Below, piece by piece: positions 28,846 to 38,317 of a stretch of 64,000 bases of DNA. Both the position numbers and the translations under genes were made by a program. This DNA is from Albidovulum sp. bin36 (GTDB lineage Bacteria; Pseudomonadota; Alphaproteobacteria; Rhodobacterales; Rhodobacteraceae). Position 1 is the stretch's first letter. Every line of letters begins with the position of its first letter. Where the stretch lies: contig MPMP01000001.1 in NCBI GenBank assembly GCA_002238565.1, forward strand, positions 1 to 64,000, in the 5' to 3' direction. The notes beneath the pieces were generated by a model. The model had not been told where the DNA came from. It saw nothing but the letters and a program-made list of their open reading frames with translations, and made no database searches.

Positions 28846-29763
28846 ATGAAATTAATCGTCATGGGGCAGCAAGCGTTCGGCAAGGCGGCGCTGGAGAGAA
28901 TACTTGAAGCCGGCGCGGACGACGTTGTCGCGGTCTATTGCGCTCCCGACCGGGAAGGCCGGCCGGTGGACCCGCTTAAGGAAGCCGCCCGGGCATCCGG
29001 TCTTCCCGTCCACCAGCCGCCGAATTTCAAGGACGAGGCTACGCTCGAGCTCATGAAGTCGCACGATGCCGATCTCATGATAATGGCGTACGTAACGATT
29101 TTCGTTCCAGGCGCGGCCCGCGACATTCCCCGCATGGGCTCGATTTGCTTCCATCCGTCCCTGCTTCCGCTACACCGCGGACCCAGTTCCATCAATTGGC
29201 CCATCATCGGCGGTTCGGCGCGAACGGGGTTTTCGTGGTTCTATCCTACGGACGGACTCGACGAAGGAGATATCCTCCTGCAAAAGGAATGCGAAATCGG
29301 CGCGGACGATACTTTGGGCGATGTCTATTTCAAAAAGATTTTTCCCGCCGCCATCGATTCGGTCGTCGCGGTTTGCAACCTCTTCAGGTCGGGCTCGCCG
29401 CCGCGAATTCAGCAGGACGACAGCAAAGCGACCTACGAAAGCTGGTGCCGCAAACCCGACGCGTTGATCGACTGGTCCAAGCCGGCATCGGACGTATACA
29501 ACCTCATTCGCGGCACCAATCCCCAGCCCGGCGCCTGGACGACCGTCGCGGGATCGGAAGTAAAGATTTATGATTCCCGCAGAACCGCCGGTGACGGCGA
29601 GCCCGGGCGGGTGACCGCCGTAACCGAAAGCGGGGTGGAAGTTCAGGCGACCGGGGGACGAATCGTGGTACAGCGCGTTAGGCCCGCCGGAAGCGGGAAA
29701 ATTCCAGCCGTCGAGTGGGCGTCGGCGAGCGGAATCTCCCCCGGAACAGTTCTCGGCAATTGA
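28846..29763 (+). CDS. Stand-alone formyltransferase-fold protein, 10-formyl-THF hydrolase-like, 305 aa
   Basis: The protein resembles the N-terminal hydrolase domain of 10-formyl-THF dehydrogenase (ALDH1L) more than methionyl-tRNA formyltransferase. Landmarks are the start IVMGQQAFGKAALERIL, the PDREGRPVDPLKEAA segment, the catalytic-site SICFHPSLLPLHRGPSSINW (His about 103) and GLDEGDILLQKECEI with Asp about 142. The C-terminal Fmt-like subdomain is present and the dehydrogenase domain is absent. It could move the formyl group between formyl-CoA or formate and tetrahydrofolate, or release formate from 10-formyl-THF. AAGGAG lies upstream of the ATG. It sits between frc and the formate-THF ligase. 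Confidence 0.88.
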   Translation: MKLIVMGQQAFGKAALERILEAGADDVVAVYCAPDREGRPVDPLKEAARASGLPVHQPPNFKDEATLELMKSHDADLMIMAYVTIFVPGAARDIPRMGSICFHPSLLPLHRGPSSINWPIIGGSARTGFSWFYPTDGLDEGDILLQKECEIGADDTLGDVYFKKIFPAAIDSVVAVCNLFRSGSPPRIQQDDSKATYESWCRKPDALIDWSKPASDVYNLIRGTNPQPGAWTTVAGSEVKIYDSRRTAGDGEPGRVTAVTESGVEVQATGGRIVVQRVRPAGSGKIPAVEWASASGISPGTVLGN

Positions 29764-29790
29764 AGACTTAATCAAGGCAGGTGATCCAAT

Positions 29791-31461
29791 ATGGCAACCG
29801 ACATAGAAATCGCTAGGGAAGCGAAGAAGCAGCCGATTCTAGATGTCGGCGCCAGGCTCGGCATTCCCGCTTCGGACTTGCTTCCCTTCGGCCACGACAA
29901 GGCCAAGGTTTCCTCGAGTTTCATCGAATCTCTCGACGGTCGCGCGGACGGCAGCCTCGTCCTGGTCACCGCCATCAATCCGACCCCGGCGGGCGAGGGG
30001 AAAACGACGACGACCGTCGGATTGGGCGACGGGCTGAATAGAATCGGCAAGAAGGCGGCCATATGCATTCGAGAGGCGTCGCTCGGGCCCTGCTTCGGAA
30101 TGAAGGGCGGCGCCGCCGGCGGAGGATATGCGCAGGTCGTTCCCATGGAGGACATGAACCTCCATTTCACGGGCGACTTCCATGCCATTACGTCCGCGCA
30201 TAACTTGCTGTCGGCCATGATCGACAATCATGTCTACTGGGGCAACGAGCAGGGCATCGATACGCGCCGCATCGCATGGCGCCGCGTCATGGATATGAAC
30301 GACCGGGCGCTTCGCCAGATCACCTGCAGCCTCGGCGGCGTTGCCAACGGCTACCCGCGCGAAGCGGGCTTCGATATCACCGTCGCCTCGGAAGTCATGG
30401 CGATTCTTTGCCTGGCGACGGATCTCGACGACCTCCAGAAAAGGCTTGGAGATATCATCGTCGCCTACAGGCGCGACCGCTCGCCCGTCTTTTGCCGGGA
30501 TATCAAGGCGGACGGCGCGATGACCGTCCTGCTTCAGCAGGCGATGCAACCCAATCTCGTCCAGACCCTGGAGAACAATCCGGCCTTCGTGCACGGGGGG
30601 CCGTTCGCCAATATCGCCCATGGCTGCAATTCCGTAGTCGCTACGAAGACGGCTCTCAAGCTCGCCGATTTCGTCGTTACGGAAGCCGGATTCGGCGCCG
30701 ATCTCGGCGCCGAAAAGTTCATGAACATAAAATGCCGCAAAGCGGGACTCTCGCCGAAGGCGGTCGTAATCGTCGCCACGATTCGCGCCTTGAAAATGAA
30801 CGGCGGGGTCGCCAGGGCCCAGCTCGGCAGCGAAAACGTCGATGCCGTCGAAAAAGGATGCGCGAATTTAGGTCGCCATATCGAAAACCTGAAAAATTTC
30901 GGCGTGCCCGCGATTGTTGCGATAAACCACTTTACGACCGATACGGACAGGGAAGTCGAATCCGTCAGGCAATACGCTCAATCCCTCGGCGCGGACGCGA
31001 TCCTTTGCAGGCACTGGGCTCTGGGATCCGAAGGAACGGAGGAATTGGCGCGAAAAGTGGTGGAGGTCGTGGAAGCCGGGACGGCGGATTTCGCACCGCT
31101 TTATCCCGACGAAATGGGGCTGCTGGAAAAAATTGAAACGGTCGCCAAGCGAATCTATCGCGCCGGCGACGTTGTCGCCGACAAGAAGATTCGCGATCAG
31201 CTCGCCCAGTGGGAGGACGCCGGATTCGGCCGCCTCCCGATCTGCATGGCGAAAACTCAGTACAGCTTTTCGGTCGATCCGGACCTTCGCGGCGCTCCGG
31301 AAGGGCACTCGGTTCCGATTCGGGAGGTTCGGCTTTCTGCCGGCGCGGGATTCATTGTCGCGATTTGCGGCGCCATAATGACGATGCCCGGCTTGCCCCG
31401 CGCGCCCGCCGCGGAGGCGATTCGCTTGAACGATGCGGGCCAAATCGAAGGACTGTTTTGA
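29791..31461 (+). CDS. fhs: Formate--tetrahydrofolate ligase, 556 aa
   Basis: The enzyme (FtfL/Fhs) makes 10-formyl-THF from formate, ATP and tetrahydrofolate, or runs in reverse to give ATP and formate. The ATP-binding loop [11 protein letters not shown] is at about residues 65-75. The folate-site segments [19 protein letters not shown] and LTGDFHAI-like [16 protein letters not shown] are present, and length is normal. In the cluster it would collect formate released by the CoA-transferase and feed the C1 pool. It is 27 bases after the formyltransferase-like gene and is probably the last gene of that operon; a 217-base gap follows without a recognisable gene. Confidence 0.97.
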   Translation: MATDIEIAREAKKQPILDVGARLGIPASDLLPFGHDKAKVSSSFIESLDGRADGSLVLVTAINPTPAGEGKTTTTVGLGDGLNRIGKKAAICIREASLGPCFGMKGGAAGGGYAQVVPMEDMNLHFTGDFHAITSAHNLLSAMIDNHVYWGNEQGIDTRRIAWRRVMDMNDRALRQITCSLGGVANGYPREAGFDITVASEVMAILCLATDLDDLQKRLGDIIVAYRRDRSPVFCRDIKADGAMTVLLQQAMQPNLVQTLENNPAFVHGGPFANIAHGCNSVVATKTALKLADFVVTEAGFGADLGAEKFMNIKCRKAGLSPKAVVIVATIRALKMNGGVARAQLGSENVDAVEKGCANLGRHIENLKNFGVPAIVAINHFTTDTDREVESVRQYAQSLGADAILCRHWALGSEGTEELARKVVEVVEAGTADFAPLYPDEMGLLEKIETVAKRIYRAGDVVADKKIRDQLAQWEDAGFGRLPICMAKTQYSFSVDPDLRGAPEGHSVPIREVRLSAGAGFIVAICGAIMTMPGLPRAPAAEAIRLNDAGQIEGLF

Positions 31462-31678
31462 TTCGGAGGCAATTCGTGTAGGGTCGAGATCAAGTGTACT
31501 GCGCTTCGCGCGAAATGGTTAGTTGCGTAACGAGAGCCGCTCCGCCTCGCGAATGCGGCGGGCAGGCACCCCGTCGGGGCAATAGACGAGCGAGAAATCG
31601 CTTGAGAAGCCGCTTGAAGCGGACGAAACCAAGCAGTCCGCGCAGTAAACGGACACGCAATTCAATTGGAGAAGAAAG

Positions 31679-32647
31679 ATGAATCTTGTATCAAAAATTT
31701 CGCTAGGCGCGATCGCGCTTGGCTTTGCAGTTTCGGCATCCGCTGTCCAGGCGTTCGAACCGGTCAAGCCGATCGATTTCGTCATCATGGCCGGCAAGGG
31801 CGGAGGCGCCGACAGAATGGCCCGTCTCATGCAGTCGATCGTGGAGAAGAACGGGATGGCTGTGCGCCCGCTGGTTCCCACCAACAAGTCCGGCGGCTCC
31901 GGCGCGGAAGCGCTCATTGCGCTCAAATCCGCGACGGACAAGGATCACACGATCATGGTCACCCTCAACTCGTTTTTCACGACGCCGCTGCGCCAGCCGG
32001 GTCTCGAAGTCGATATACTGACCTACGCGCCCATCGGTCGCATGGCCGAAGACACGTTCGTGCTCTGGGTTCACAAGAACGAAGGCATCAACACCTTTGA
32101 AGAATTCGTGGCCGAAGCGAAAGCGCGCGGGTCGGACTGGGTCATGGGCGGCACCGGCAGCGCCCAGGAAGACGAAATCATCACGAACTTCCTGAACGGC
32201 GCCTACGATCTCGAAATGAAATACATTCCCTATAGCGGCGGCGGAGCGGTCGCGCGGGATCTCGCGGGGGAGCAGATCGATTCTTCCGTCAACAATCCGT
32301 CGGAGGCGCTTGGCTTCTACGAGTCGGGCGACGTCATTCCGCTAGTGGCCTTCACGGACGAGCGGCTGCCGTTCTTCCCGGACGTTCCGACGCTTAGAGA
32401 AACCGGCGTGCCATTCGCATACTACATGCAGCGCTCGGTCGTCGGCGCCCCGGGAATGTCCGACGACGCGGCGGCCTACTATACCGCTCTGTTTTCGGAT
32501 GTTTTCGAATCCGAGGAATGGCAGACATATCGTACCGACAAGTCCATGCTCGGCGATTTTCTTTCCGGTTCGGACCTCATGACCTACTGGGAGGTTCAGC
32601 GCGAAAGGCATGAAACGATTCTCAAGTCTTCCGGCGACATAAACTAG
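31679..32647 (+). CDS. Tripartite tricarboxylate transporter substrate-binding protein (TctC family), 322 aa
   Basis: A periplasmic binding protein of the Bug/TctC family, with an N-terminal signal peptide (about residues 1-25, hydrophobic GAIALGFAVSASAVQA). The mature part opens EPVKPIDFVIMAGKGGGADR, has the family loop NKSGGSGAEALIALKS, and the second-lobe GGGAVARDLAGEQIDSSVNN. It captures a carboxylate and delivers it to TctAB. GGAGAAGAAAG precedes the ATG. Genes for the membrane components follow directly. Position after the C1 genes suggests it imports the acid they degrade. Confidence 0.9.
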   Translation: MNLVSKISLGAIALGFAVSASAVQAFEPVKPIDFVIMAGKGGGADRMARLMQSIVEKNGMAVRPLVPTNKSGGSGAEALIALKSATDKDHTIMVTLNSFFTTPLRQPGLEVDILTYAPIGRMAEDTFVLWVHKNEGINTFEEFVAEAKARGSDWVMGGTGSAQEDEIITNFLNGAYDLEMKYIPYSGGGAVARDLAGEQIDSSVNNPSEALGFYESGDVIPLVAFTDERLPFFPDVPTLRETGVPFAYYMQRSVVGAPGMSDDAAAYYTALFSDVFESEEWQTYRTDKSMLGDFLSGSDLMTYWEVQRERHETILKSSGDIN

Positions 32648-32683
32648 CCGAGTTGCTCATGGTATTCGGGGGGGAGGGCTCCC

Positions 32684-33217
32684 ATGCGACTTGCAGAACT
32701 TGTAACCGCGATCGCTATTGCGCTCCTCTCCATCTACCTCATGTGGAAAAGCGGCGAGGGTCCCTCGTGGGACCCTACCGCCGAAAGATTCGCAAATATC
32801 GGCATAAATATAGACGGCCGGGGACCGGGAAGCGGATTTTGGCCGTTCTGGCTGTCCGCCGCGATGCTTCTTTCGTCGCTGGCGGTTGTTGTCAATTGGG
32901 CAAGAAGAAGAACAAAGCCTTCGCGCTCGGACAAGCCCTACCTGGACTACGAGGGCAAAATCATTCTGGCTCAGATCGGCGGCGGGCTTTTCGTCTTCCT
33001 GGGCCTAATTCATTTCCTAGGCTATTACGGAGCGATATTCCTGTTCCTGGTCTATTCCATCTACTTCCTGGGCCGGCACAACTGGCGGCTTACGCTTGCC
33101 GTTTCGATAGCCGTGCCGGTGTTCTGCTTCTTCTTTTTCGATATTGCGATGCGCATCGTCCTGCCGAAGGGATACCTCGAGCCGCTGTTTCTGCCACTTT
33201 ACGACATTTTTCTCTGA
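32684..33217 (+). CDS. Tripartite tricarboxylate transporter small membrane subunit (TctB family), 177 aa
   Basis: A small integral inner-membrane protein with four hydrophobic stretches. The first is ELVTAIAIALLSIYLMW; others include FWPFWLSAAMLLSSLAVVV, GLFVFLGLIHFLGYYGAIFL and a C-terminal LAVSIAVPVFCFFFFDIAMR. The motif RGPGSGFWPFWLS at the first periplasmic loop is typical of TctB. It stabilises the large TctA channel. GGAGG lies upstream of the ATG at 32684. Middle gene of tctC-tctB-tctA. Confidence 0.87.
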   Translation: MRLAELVTAIAIALLSIYLMWKSGEGPSWDPTAERFANIGINIDGRGPGSGFWPFWLSAAMLLSSLAVVVNWARRRTKPSRSDKPYLDYEGKIILAQIGGGLFVFLGLIHFLGYYGAIFLFLVYSIYFLGRHNWRLTLAVSIAVPVFCFFFFDIAMRIVLPKGYLEPLFLPLYDIFL

Positions 33218-33285
33218 AGCGGCCGCGCGGCTGCCACGTCGCCGCGACGAACCGCCGAATTCGCGTCTGAATAGGAACTGGTCCC

Positions 33286-34827
33286 ATGGATGTCTTATTG
33301 CATCTTGCCGATGGAATTCTTGTCGCCTTGTCTCCAATCAATCTGGGACTGGCGTTTCTCGGCGTCGTTATCGGATTGTTCGTAGGCGCAATGCCCGGGC
33401 TCGGGTCCGTCAACGGCGTTGCCATCCTGCTCCCGTTCACATTTGTCATTCAGCAGATCACCGGAACCGCGACATCGCCAATGATCTTCCTGGCGGCGAT
33501 TTACTACGGCGCGATGTACGGCGGCGCGATTTCGTCCATTACGCTCGGCATTCCGGGCGCGTCGACCGCGGTCGCCACCACATTCGACGGACGGCCGATG
33601 GCGCTCAAGGGCGAAGCGGGAAGGGCGCTGGTGATTGCCGCTCTGGCGTCATTCGCGGGCGGCACCGTCGCCAATGTGATCTTCACCGGCGCCGCGCCGC
33701 TGCTTGCGTCGGTTGCGCTTAAATTCGGCAACCCCGAGATTTTTGCTCTCATGCTGCTGGCGTTCGCGACATTCGTCGGACTAGGCGGCGACGATATCCC
33801 CAAGACTATGATTTCCATTTTTTTCGGGCTTATCGTCTCCGCGGTCGGCTTCGACATCATTTCGGGCACGCCCCGCCTTCTGCTGTTCGACTCGACGGTA
33901 TGGTTCAGCCGGGGAATTCAGTTCCTCGTCCTCGCGATCGGGGTCTACGGAATCGGCGAAATGCTCTGGACGATCAATGCGTACCGATACGATATGGAGA
34001 TGACCAAAGCCAAGATCACGTTGAAAGACGTCGGCACGTCGATATTGAGGTTTCGAGAGGCCTGGAAGGGCACGGCCATCGGCTCGCTTCTCGGATTCTT
34101 CGTAGGCATACTTCCCGCGGCGGGCGCGACGCCCGGGTCTCTCATGGCCTACGGGGTTTCGAAAATGACCTCGAGAGACAAGAGCAAGTACGGCAGGGGG
34201 CACCCGGACGGAATCTCAGCGCCGGAATCGGCCAACAATTCCGCGTCGACCGGCGCGATGCTGCCAATGATGACCCTCGGAATTCCGGGTTCGCCTACCA
34301 CGGCCGTTCTTCTGGCCGGAATGGTCATCTGGGGGCTCCAGCCAGGACCTCGGCTATTCACGGACCAGCCCGATTTCGTGTGGCCGCTTATCGGCTCCTT
34401 CTACGTATCGAACGCGATCGCGGTTGCGGTCAACCTCGCGTTTATTCCGGTGTTTCTTTGGGTGCTTCGCATGCCGTTTACGATCCTGGCTCCACTGATT
34501 TTCGTTTTGTCCGTGGTCGGCATCTACGCCGCCTACCAGAACATCTACGATGTGTGGCTCATGCTGTTTTTCGGAATCGGCGCGTTTCTGCTTCGAATAC
34601 TCGACTACCCGCTAGCGCCGGCCGTGCTAGCGATCGTGCTGGGACCCATCGCCGAACCCACGCTTCGGCAATCCTTGATACTTTCCGACGGCAACCTTTC
34701 GATATTCATAACAAGGCCGATCGCGGGTCCAATAACGATTGTCGCCATCATCCTTATACTGCTTCCGCTTTACGGGATGATTCGCCGCAAGCTAAAAAAC
34801 AACGGACGCGGCGGCTTGACGGTTTAA
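33286..34827 (+). CDS. Tripartite tricarboxylate transporter large membrane subunit (TctA family), 513 aa
   Basis: A polytopic inner-membrane protein of about 11-12 hydrophobic segments that forms the transport path. Family signatures are GVVIGLFVGAMPGLGSVNGV near the N-terminus, IYYGAMYGGAISSITLGIPG and the repeated half-site TLGIPGSPTTAVLLAGMVIW, which show the internal two-fold repeat of TctA. Length is normal. The gene ends the catabolic cluster; a rho-independent terminator follows at 34973-35002. Confidence 0.93.
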   Translation: MDVLLHLADGILVALSPINLGLAFLGVVIGLFVGAMPGLGSVNGVAILLPFTFVIQQITGTATSPMIFLAAIYYGAMYGGAISSITLGIPGASTAVATTFDGRPMALKGEAGRALVIAALASFAGGTVANVIFTGAAPLLASVALKFGNPEIFALMLLAFATFVGLGGDDIPKTMISIFFGLIVSAVGFDIISGTPRLLLFDSTVWFSRGIQFLVLAIGVYGIGEMLWTINAYRYDMEMTKAKITLKDVGTSILRFREAWKGTAIGSLLGFFVGILPAAGATPGSLMAYGVSKMTSRDKSKYGRGHPDGISAPESANNSASTGAMLPMMTLGIPGSPTTAVLLAGMVIWGLQPGPRLFTDQPDFVWPLIGSFYVSNAIAVAVNLAFIPVFLWVLRMPFTILAPLIFVLSVVGIYAAYQNIYDVWLMLFFGIGAFLLRILDYPLAPAVLAIVLGPIAEPTLRQSLILSDGNLSIFITRPIAGPITIVAIILILLPLYGMIRRKLKNNGRGGLTV

Positions 34828-34972
34828 ACCTGAATCCAGGCGGGCAGGCGACGGCCGATTCAAAATGGCCGCACCGCGTTTAGCTGCGATTGCGGGCGAT
34901 TTGCCGCGCGCGGTTCCAAACCTTCGCGCGACGGCATCTCTCCCGTTGATCCGCGCGGCGCGGCGGCGCGGG

Positions 34973-35002
34973 GCCGGCCAAGTGCCGCCGGCGTTTTTTT
35001 TT
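34973..35002 (+). terminator. Rho-independent terminator after tctA
   Basis: GCCGGC at 34973-34978 pairs with GCCGGC at 34987-34992 around an 8-base loop, and is followed by G and nine T residues. It separates the transporter operon from ratA. Confidence 0.7.
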
Positions 35003-35033
35003 GCTCGCTAGCGGCGACGTTCGCGGTCTCGAC

Positions 35034-35495
35034 ATGCCAAAATTCGAAGAACATAAAAAATTGCCCTATTCGGCCGAACAGGTCTTCAACCTTGTCGCCG
35101 ATGTCGAGGCCTATCCCGAGTTTCTTCCCTGGTGTTCCGGACTTGCCGTCAAAGGACGCACTGCTTCGGGCGGCGAGGAACTGTTGATCGCCGAAATGAC
35201 GATCTCTTTCAAGATCTACCGGGAAAGCTTTCTTTCACGAGTCAATCTCTCGCGCGACAGGCGGACAATCGCTGTCGAATACCTGGATGGGCCGTTCAAG
35301 TTCATGAACTGCAGATGGGAATTCAGCGACCTGCAAAACGGATGCGACGTATTTTTTTCAGCCGAATTCGAGTTTCGGTCCAAAGTGCTAAGCTCCCTGA
35401 TCGGGACGCTTTTCACTCAGGCGGTACAGCGCATCGTGCGCGCCTTCGAAGAGCGAGCGCGCTTCGTCTACGGCAAGCCGAAACTGAAGCAATAA
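35034..35495 (+). CDS. ratA: RatA/COQ10-like START-domain protein, 153 aa
   Basis: This is a polyketide cyclase/START-type protein. The family includes E. coli RatA (YfjG) and the coenzyme Q-binding COQ10 of mitochondria; in Alphaproteobacteria a ubiquinone-related role is as likely as a toxin role. MPKFEEHKKLPYSAEQVFNL begins the domain, with DVEAYPEFLPWC as its signature and LFTQAVQRIVRAFEERA as the C-terminal helix. An upstream in-frame start at 35001 lies inside the terminator T-run, so I prefer ATG 35034. Normally next to lipA in this class; here separated from it by the catabolic cluster. Confidence 0.9.
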   Translation: MPKFEEHKKLPYSAEQVFNLVADVEAYPEFLPWCSGLAVKGRTASGGEELLIAEMTISFKIYRESFLSRVNLSRDRRTIAVEYLDGPFKFMNCRWEFSDLQNGCDVFFSAEFEFRSKVLSSLIGTLFTQAVQRIVRAFEERARFVYGKPKLKQ

Positions 35496-35539
35496 AATGC
35501 GTGCCCGCCAGATGCGCCGCCCGTCGGCGGACGGAAAGC

Positions 35540-36193
35540 CTAGCGGGTTTTTTCCGTAAGCCGGCGAGCTACGTAGTCGGATACGTTTTTGTTAAGGTTC
35601 TCCATATAGCCGTTCGAAAAAAAGTGCCCCGCGCCTGCGACGGTCATATGGGTAATGGTTATGCCCTTTTGGTCGTTTAGGCGATCGACGAACGATTTGA
35701 CATCGGCGGGCGGCACGACCGAATCGGCTGTGCCGTTAATGACGAGGCCCGAAGACGGGCAGGGCGCCAGGAACGAAAAATCGTAGAGATTGGCGGGCGG
35801 CGCGACGGCAACGAACCCCGTAAGCTCCGGTCGACGCATCAAGAGCTGCATCCCCACCCAGGCGCCGAACGAAAATCCGGCGACCCAGCAATTCTTGGTA
35901 TTCGGGTGCTGGGATTGAATATAGTCGAGCGCCGCAGCGGCATCGGACAGTTCGCCGTTTCCAAAATCGAATTCGCCCTGGCTGCGACCGACTCCGCGGA
36001 AATTGAATCGCAGCACCGCGAAACCCAGCCTGTAAAAGCAGTAGTGCAGATTGTAGGTGACCTTGTTGTTCATCGTGCCCCCGTATTGCGGATGCGGGTG
36101 CAGTATGATCGCTATGTCGGCGTCGATGCGGTTTTGCGGATGGTATCTCCCTTCAAGGCGGCCTTCCGGCCCGGAAAAAATGATTTCTGGCAT
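35540..36193 (-). CDS. Alpha/beta hydrolase, 217 aa
   Basis: A small cytoplasmic hydrolase of the type often found beside the suf genes in Alphaproteobacteria. HPHPQYGGTMNNKV is the oxyanion/HG-type motif, GFSFGAW holds the nucleophile Ser about 108, NGTADSVVPP the likely acid and GAGHFF the catalytic histidine. No signal peptide. Substrate is unknown. The gene is divergent from the suf operon across a 560-base region and convergent with ratA. Confidence 0.88.
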   Translation of the reverse strand: MPEIIFSGPEGRLEGRYHPQNRIDADIAIILHPHPQYGGTMNNKVTYNLHYCFYRLGFAVLRFNFRGVGRSQGEFDFGNGELSDAAAALDYIQSQHPNTKNCWVAGFSFGAWVGMQLLMRRPELTGFVAVAPPANLYDFSFLAPCPSSGLVINGTADSVVPPADVKSFVDRLNDQKGITITHMTVAGAGHFFSNGYMENLNKNVSDYVARRLTEKTR

Positions 36194-36752
36194 ATTTTAC
36201 TACTTCTCCGATTCGGACCAAGCGCCCGCCAATTCGCGGGCGACCGGGGGATTTCCTGTAGATGATGACTTCTGACTTGGGATTGCATTGCGCACTTTGT
36301 CAATACCGCGTTGCTTCCCGAGTGTGAACCGAATTCGTTCTTGAGCGCAGATTCGGCGACGTTCTGGAAGAGCGTCAAGCGGGACAATATGGACCTATAG
36401 CCGCGTTGCACCCTCGAATTCCACGCCTTTGACGACCTCCGAGAGTATCTGGCGGAGTGGAAAAAGCGGCCTGAGGAACAAATCCGATCCGCGCCTTGCT
36501 TCCTCGGGTCGGCCGGAAGTCAAATTTTTGCAGGATTCGGTGCAGGTCGCCGCGATCGCTTGCCATATCGGCCCGCCGCGCAAGCTACCAGCTTCGCGGA
36601 GTCTCTCGTCCGATGCATCGCCGAATTGACATGGCCGCTTCGTGAGAATAGCTTGATTCCGCAGCCTCCGCGCCGGGGATGCGGTTGCCCTGCGCACCGT
36701 TTGCGTTTGTGTTCGCGCTTCATAATTCAATCGAACCGCAGTCGGATTTGAC
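36194..36752. other. Divergent intergenic region upstream of the suf operon
   Basis: No gene is supported. Short frames on both strands are mutually antisense, lack ribosome sites and have no recognisable domain. This region must contain the promoters of the hydrolase and of the suf operon. I do not see a clear Iron-Rhodo box or IscR palindrome. Confidence 0.4.
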
Positions 36753-37214
36753 ATGAAATTAAGTACAAAGGGCCGTTATGCCGTAGTCGCGCTCGCCGAC
36801 ATCGCCCTGCTAGGCGGCGACGGCTACACGTCGTTGGCCGATATATCAACGCGGCAGAATATCTCGCTCCCGTATCTGGTGCAGCTCTTCGTCAAGCTGC
36901 GCCGAGCAGGCGTCGTCGTCGCCGTTCGCGGACCGAGCGGCGGCTACAAGCTCGCCAGGGAACCCGAGGAAATCAAGATTTCGGACATTCTCGAAGCCGT
37001 CGATGAATCTATTGACGCAGTCGAGGCGGGTTTCGCGCTTCCCGGAACAAATTCCGGCACGCGAGCGCAAGCGCTGTCGAATAGACTTTGGGAGGGTCTT
37101 TCCGCGCATGTCTACGTATTCCTGCATAGGTGCGCTCTAGCCGACATCGTGAACAACCGCCTCGCTCCCTGCCCGGCAGTGCCCAACCTGCTTGCGGTCG
37201 TCGACGAGCTGTGA
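36753..37214 (+). CDS. iscR: Rrf2-family Fe-S regulator of the IscR type, 153 aa
   Basis: The winged-helix N-terminus is typical (MKLSTKGRYAVVALADIALL, ISLPYLVQLFVKLRRAGVVV, VRGPSGGYKLARE). In place of the classic three-cysteine cluster site of E. coli IscR it reads ALPGTNSGTRAQALSNRLWE, with no cysteine; the only cysteines are 127 and 140. This matches the alphaproteobacterial subtype known from Rhodobacter, in which cluster ligation differs and the protein represses the Fe-S genes in an iron-dependent way. Heads the suf operon; its stop overlaps the GTG start of the desulfurase gene. Confidence 0.92.
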   Translation: MKLSTKGRYAVVALADIALLGGDGYTSLADISTRQNISLPYLVQLFVKLRRAGVVVAVRGPSGGYKLAREPEEIKISDILEAVDESIDAVEAGFALPGTNSGTRAQALSNRLWEGLSAHVYVFLHRCALADIVNNRLAPCPAVPNLLAVVDEL

Positions 37215-38290
37215 CCGCTCGAATCTACCTGGATTGGAATGCCACGGCTCCGCTCCGCCCCGAAGCGCGGCGCGCAATGGTGGCCGCAATGGACATCCTC
37301 GGCAATCCCGCGTCGGTTCACGCCGAGGGCCGCGCGGCTCGCGCCATCGTCGAACGGGCGCGCATGCAAGTGGCGGCAGCCGCCGATGCCGACCCGGAAG
37401 ATGTCGTCTTTACCTCCGGAGCGACCGAATCGGCCGCCGCCGCGCTCTTTGGCCGCGACATCGATTCCGGGGGAATTGAACATCCTTCCGTATTGAACTG
37501 GACCCGGGCATCGCTTCGCGTGAGTTCCTCCGGGAGCGTTGAAGTCGAAGAACCTGCGAGAACGGCGCTGCAGGTCGCAAGCGGCGAAACCGGCATCATC
37601 CAAAACCTTCCGAAAGGAATTGCCGTCGCCGATGCGACGCAGGCATTCGGAAAAATACCGTTTTCGTTTCGCGAATCAGGAGCGGAATGCGCGATGGTTT
37701 CGGCGCACAAAATTGGCGGGCCCAAAGGCGTCGGCGCTTTGCTAACGCGCAAAAGCGCGCCTGCCGAGCCTCTGTTCCGGGGCGGGGGGCAGGAATCGGG
37801 GCGACGATCCGGAACTGAAAACATCGTTGGAATCGCTGGATTCGGAGCGGCGGCCGAAGCGGCCGCCGAAGACTTGGAAGGCGGCGCGTGGAGCGGAGTC
37901 GAGGAGCTGCGGGACTTTCTGGAAAGCGCTCTGCGCGAAAACGCCCCCGAGATTGCGTTCATCGGCGAAGGCGCCATGCGCCTGCCGAACACTTCGTGCT
38001 TTGCCGCCCGGGGCTGGAAGGGCGAATCGCAGGTCATCCAGATGGATATCGAGGGATTCGCCATATCGGCAGGAGCCGCGTGCTCCTCGGGAAAGGTCGG
38101 TCCGAACGCGGCTCTGCTGGCGATGGGAATCGACGATTCGCTCGCGAGGTCGGCAATCAGAATTTCAATCGGCCCGTCGACTTTCCGCGAGGACGTATCG
38201 CAATTCGCAAAAAAATGGATTACATGCTACAAGAGGCGTCAGATGCGCGGACGAGCAGGAATACTGCGAACCGAAGCGCAGCAAGCGTGA
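37211..38290 (+). CDS. Cysteine desulfurase, IscS/NifS-like, 359 aa
   Basis: A PLP enzyme that releases sulfur from cysteine for Fe-S assembly. The N-terminus ARIYLDWNATAPLRPEARRA is that of group I desulfurases. The PLP lysine is about 167 in SAHKIGGPKGVGAL, and the catalytic cysteine about 291 in GAACSSGKVGPN on a shortened loop. The GTG at 37211 overlaps the regulator stop (GTGA) and gives the expected start; an upstream in-frame ATG at 37130 would overlap the regulator by 85 bases. A second desulfurase, SufS, closes the operon, so two types are encoded together. Confidence 0.95.
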   Translation: MTARIYLDWNATAPLRPEARRAMVAAMDILGNPASVHAEGRAARAIVERARMQVAAAADADPEDVVFTSGATESAAAALFGRDIDSGGIEHPSVLNWTRASLRVSSSGSVEVEEPARTALQVASGETGIIQNLPKGIAVADATQAFGKIPFSFRESGAECAMVSAHKIGGPKGVGALLTRKSAPAEPLFRGGGQESGRRSGTENIVGIAGFGAAAEAAAEDLEGGAWSGVEELRDFLESALRENAPEIAFIGEGAMRLPNTSCFAARGWKGESQVIQMDIEGFAISAGAACSSGKVGPNAALLAMGIDDSLARSAIRISIGPSTFREDVSQFAKKWITCYKRRQMRGRAGILRTEAQQA

Positions 38291-38317
38291 TGCCAGCGAT
38301 GCAACAGGAGCTGCCCC

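Noticed and set aside
25810..31443. Many long antisense and shifted open frames across the catabolic cluster
   Set aside because: They lie inside well-supported genes, have Arg/Gly-rich translations and no ribosome sites; they are expected in GC-rich codons.
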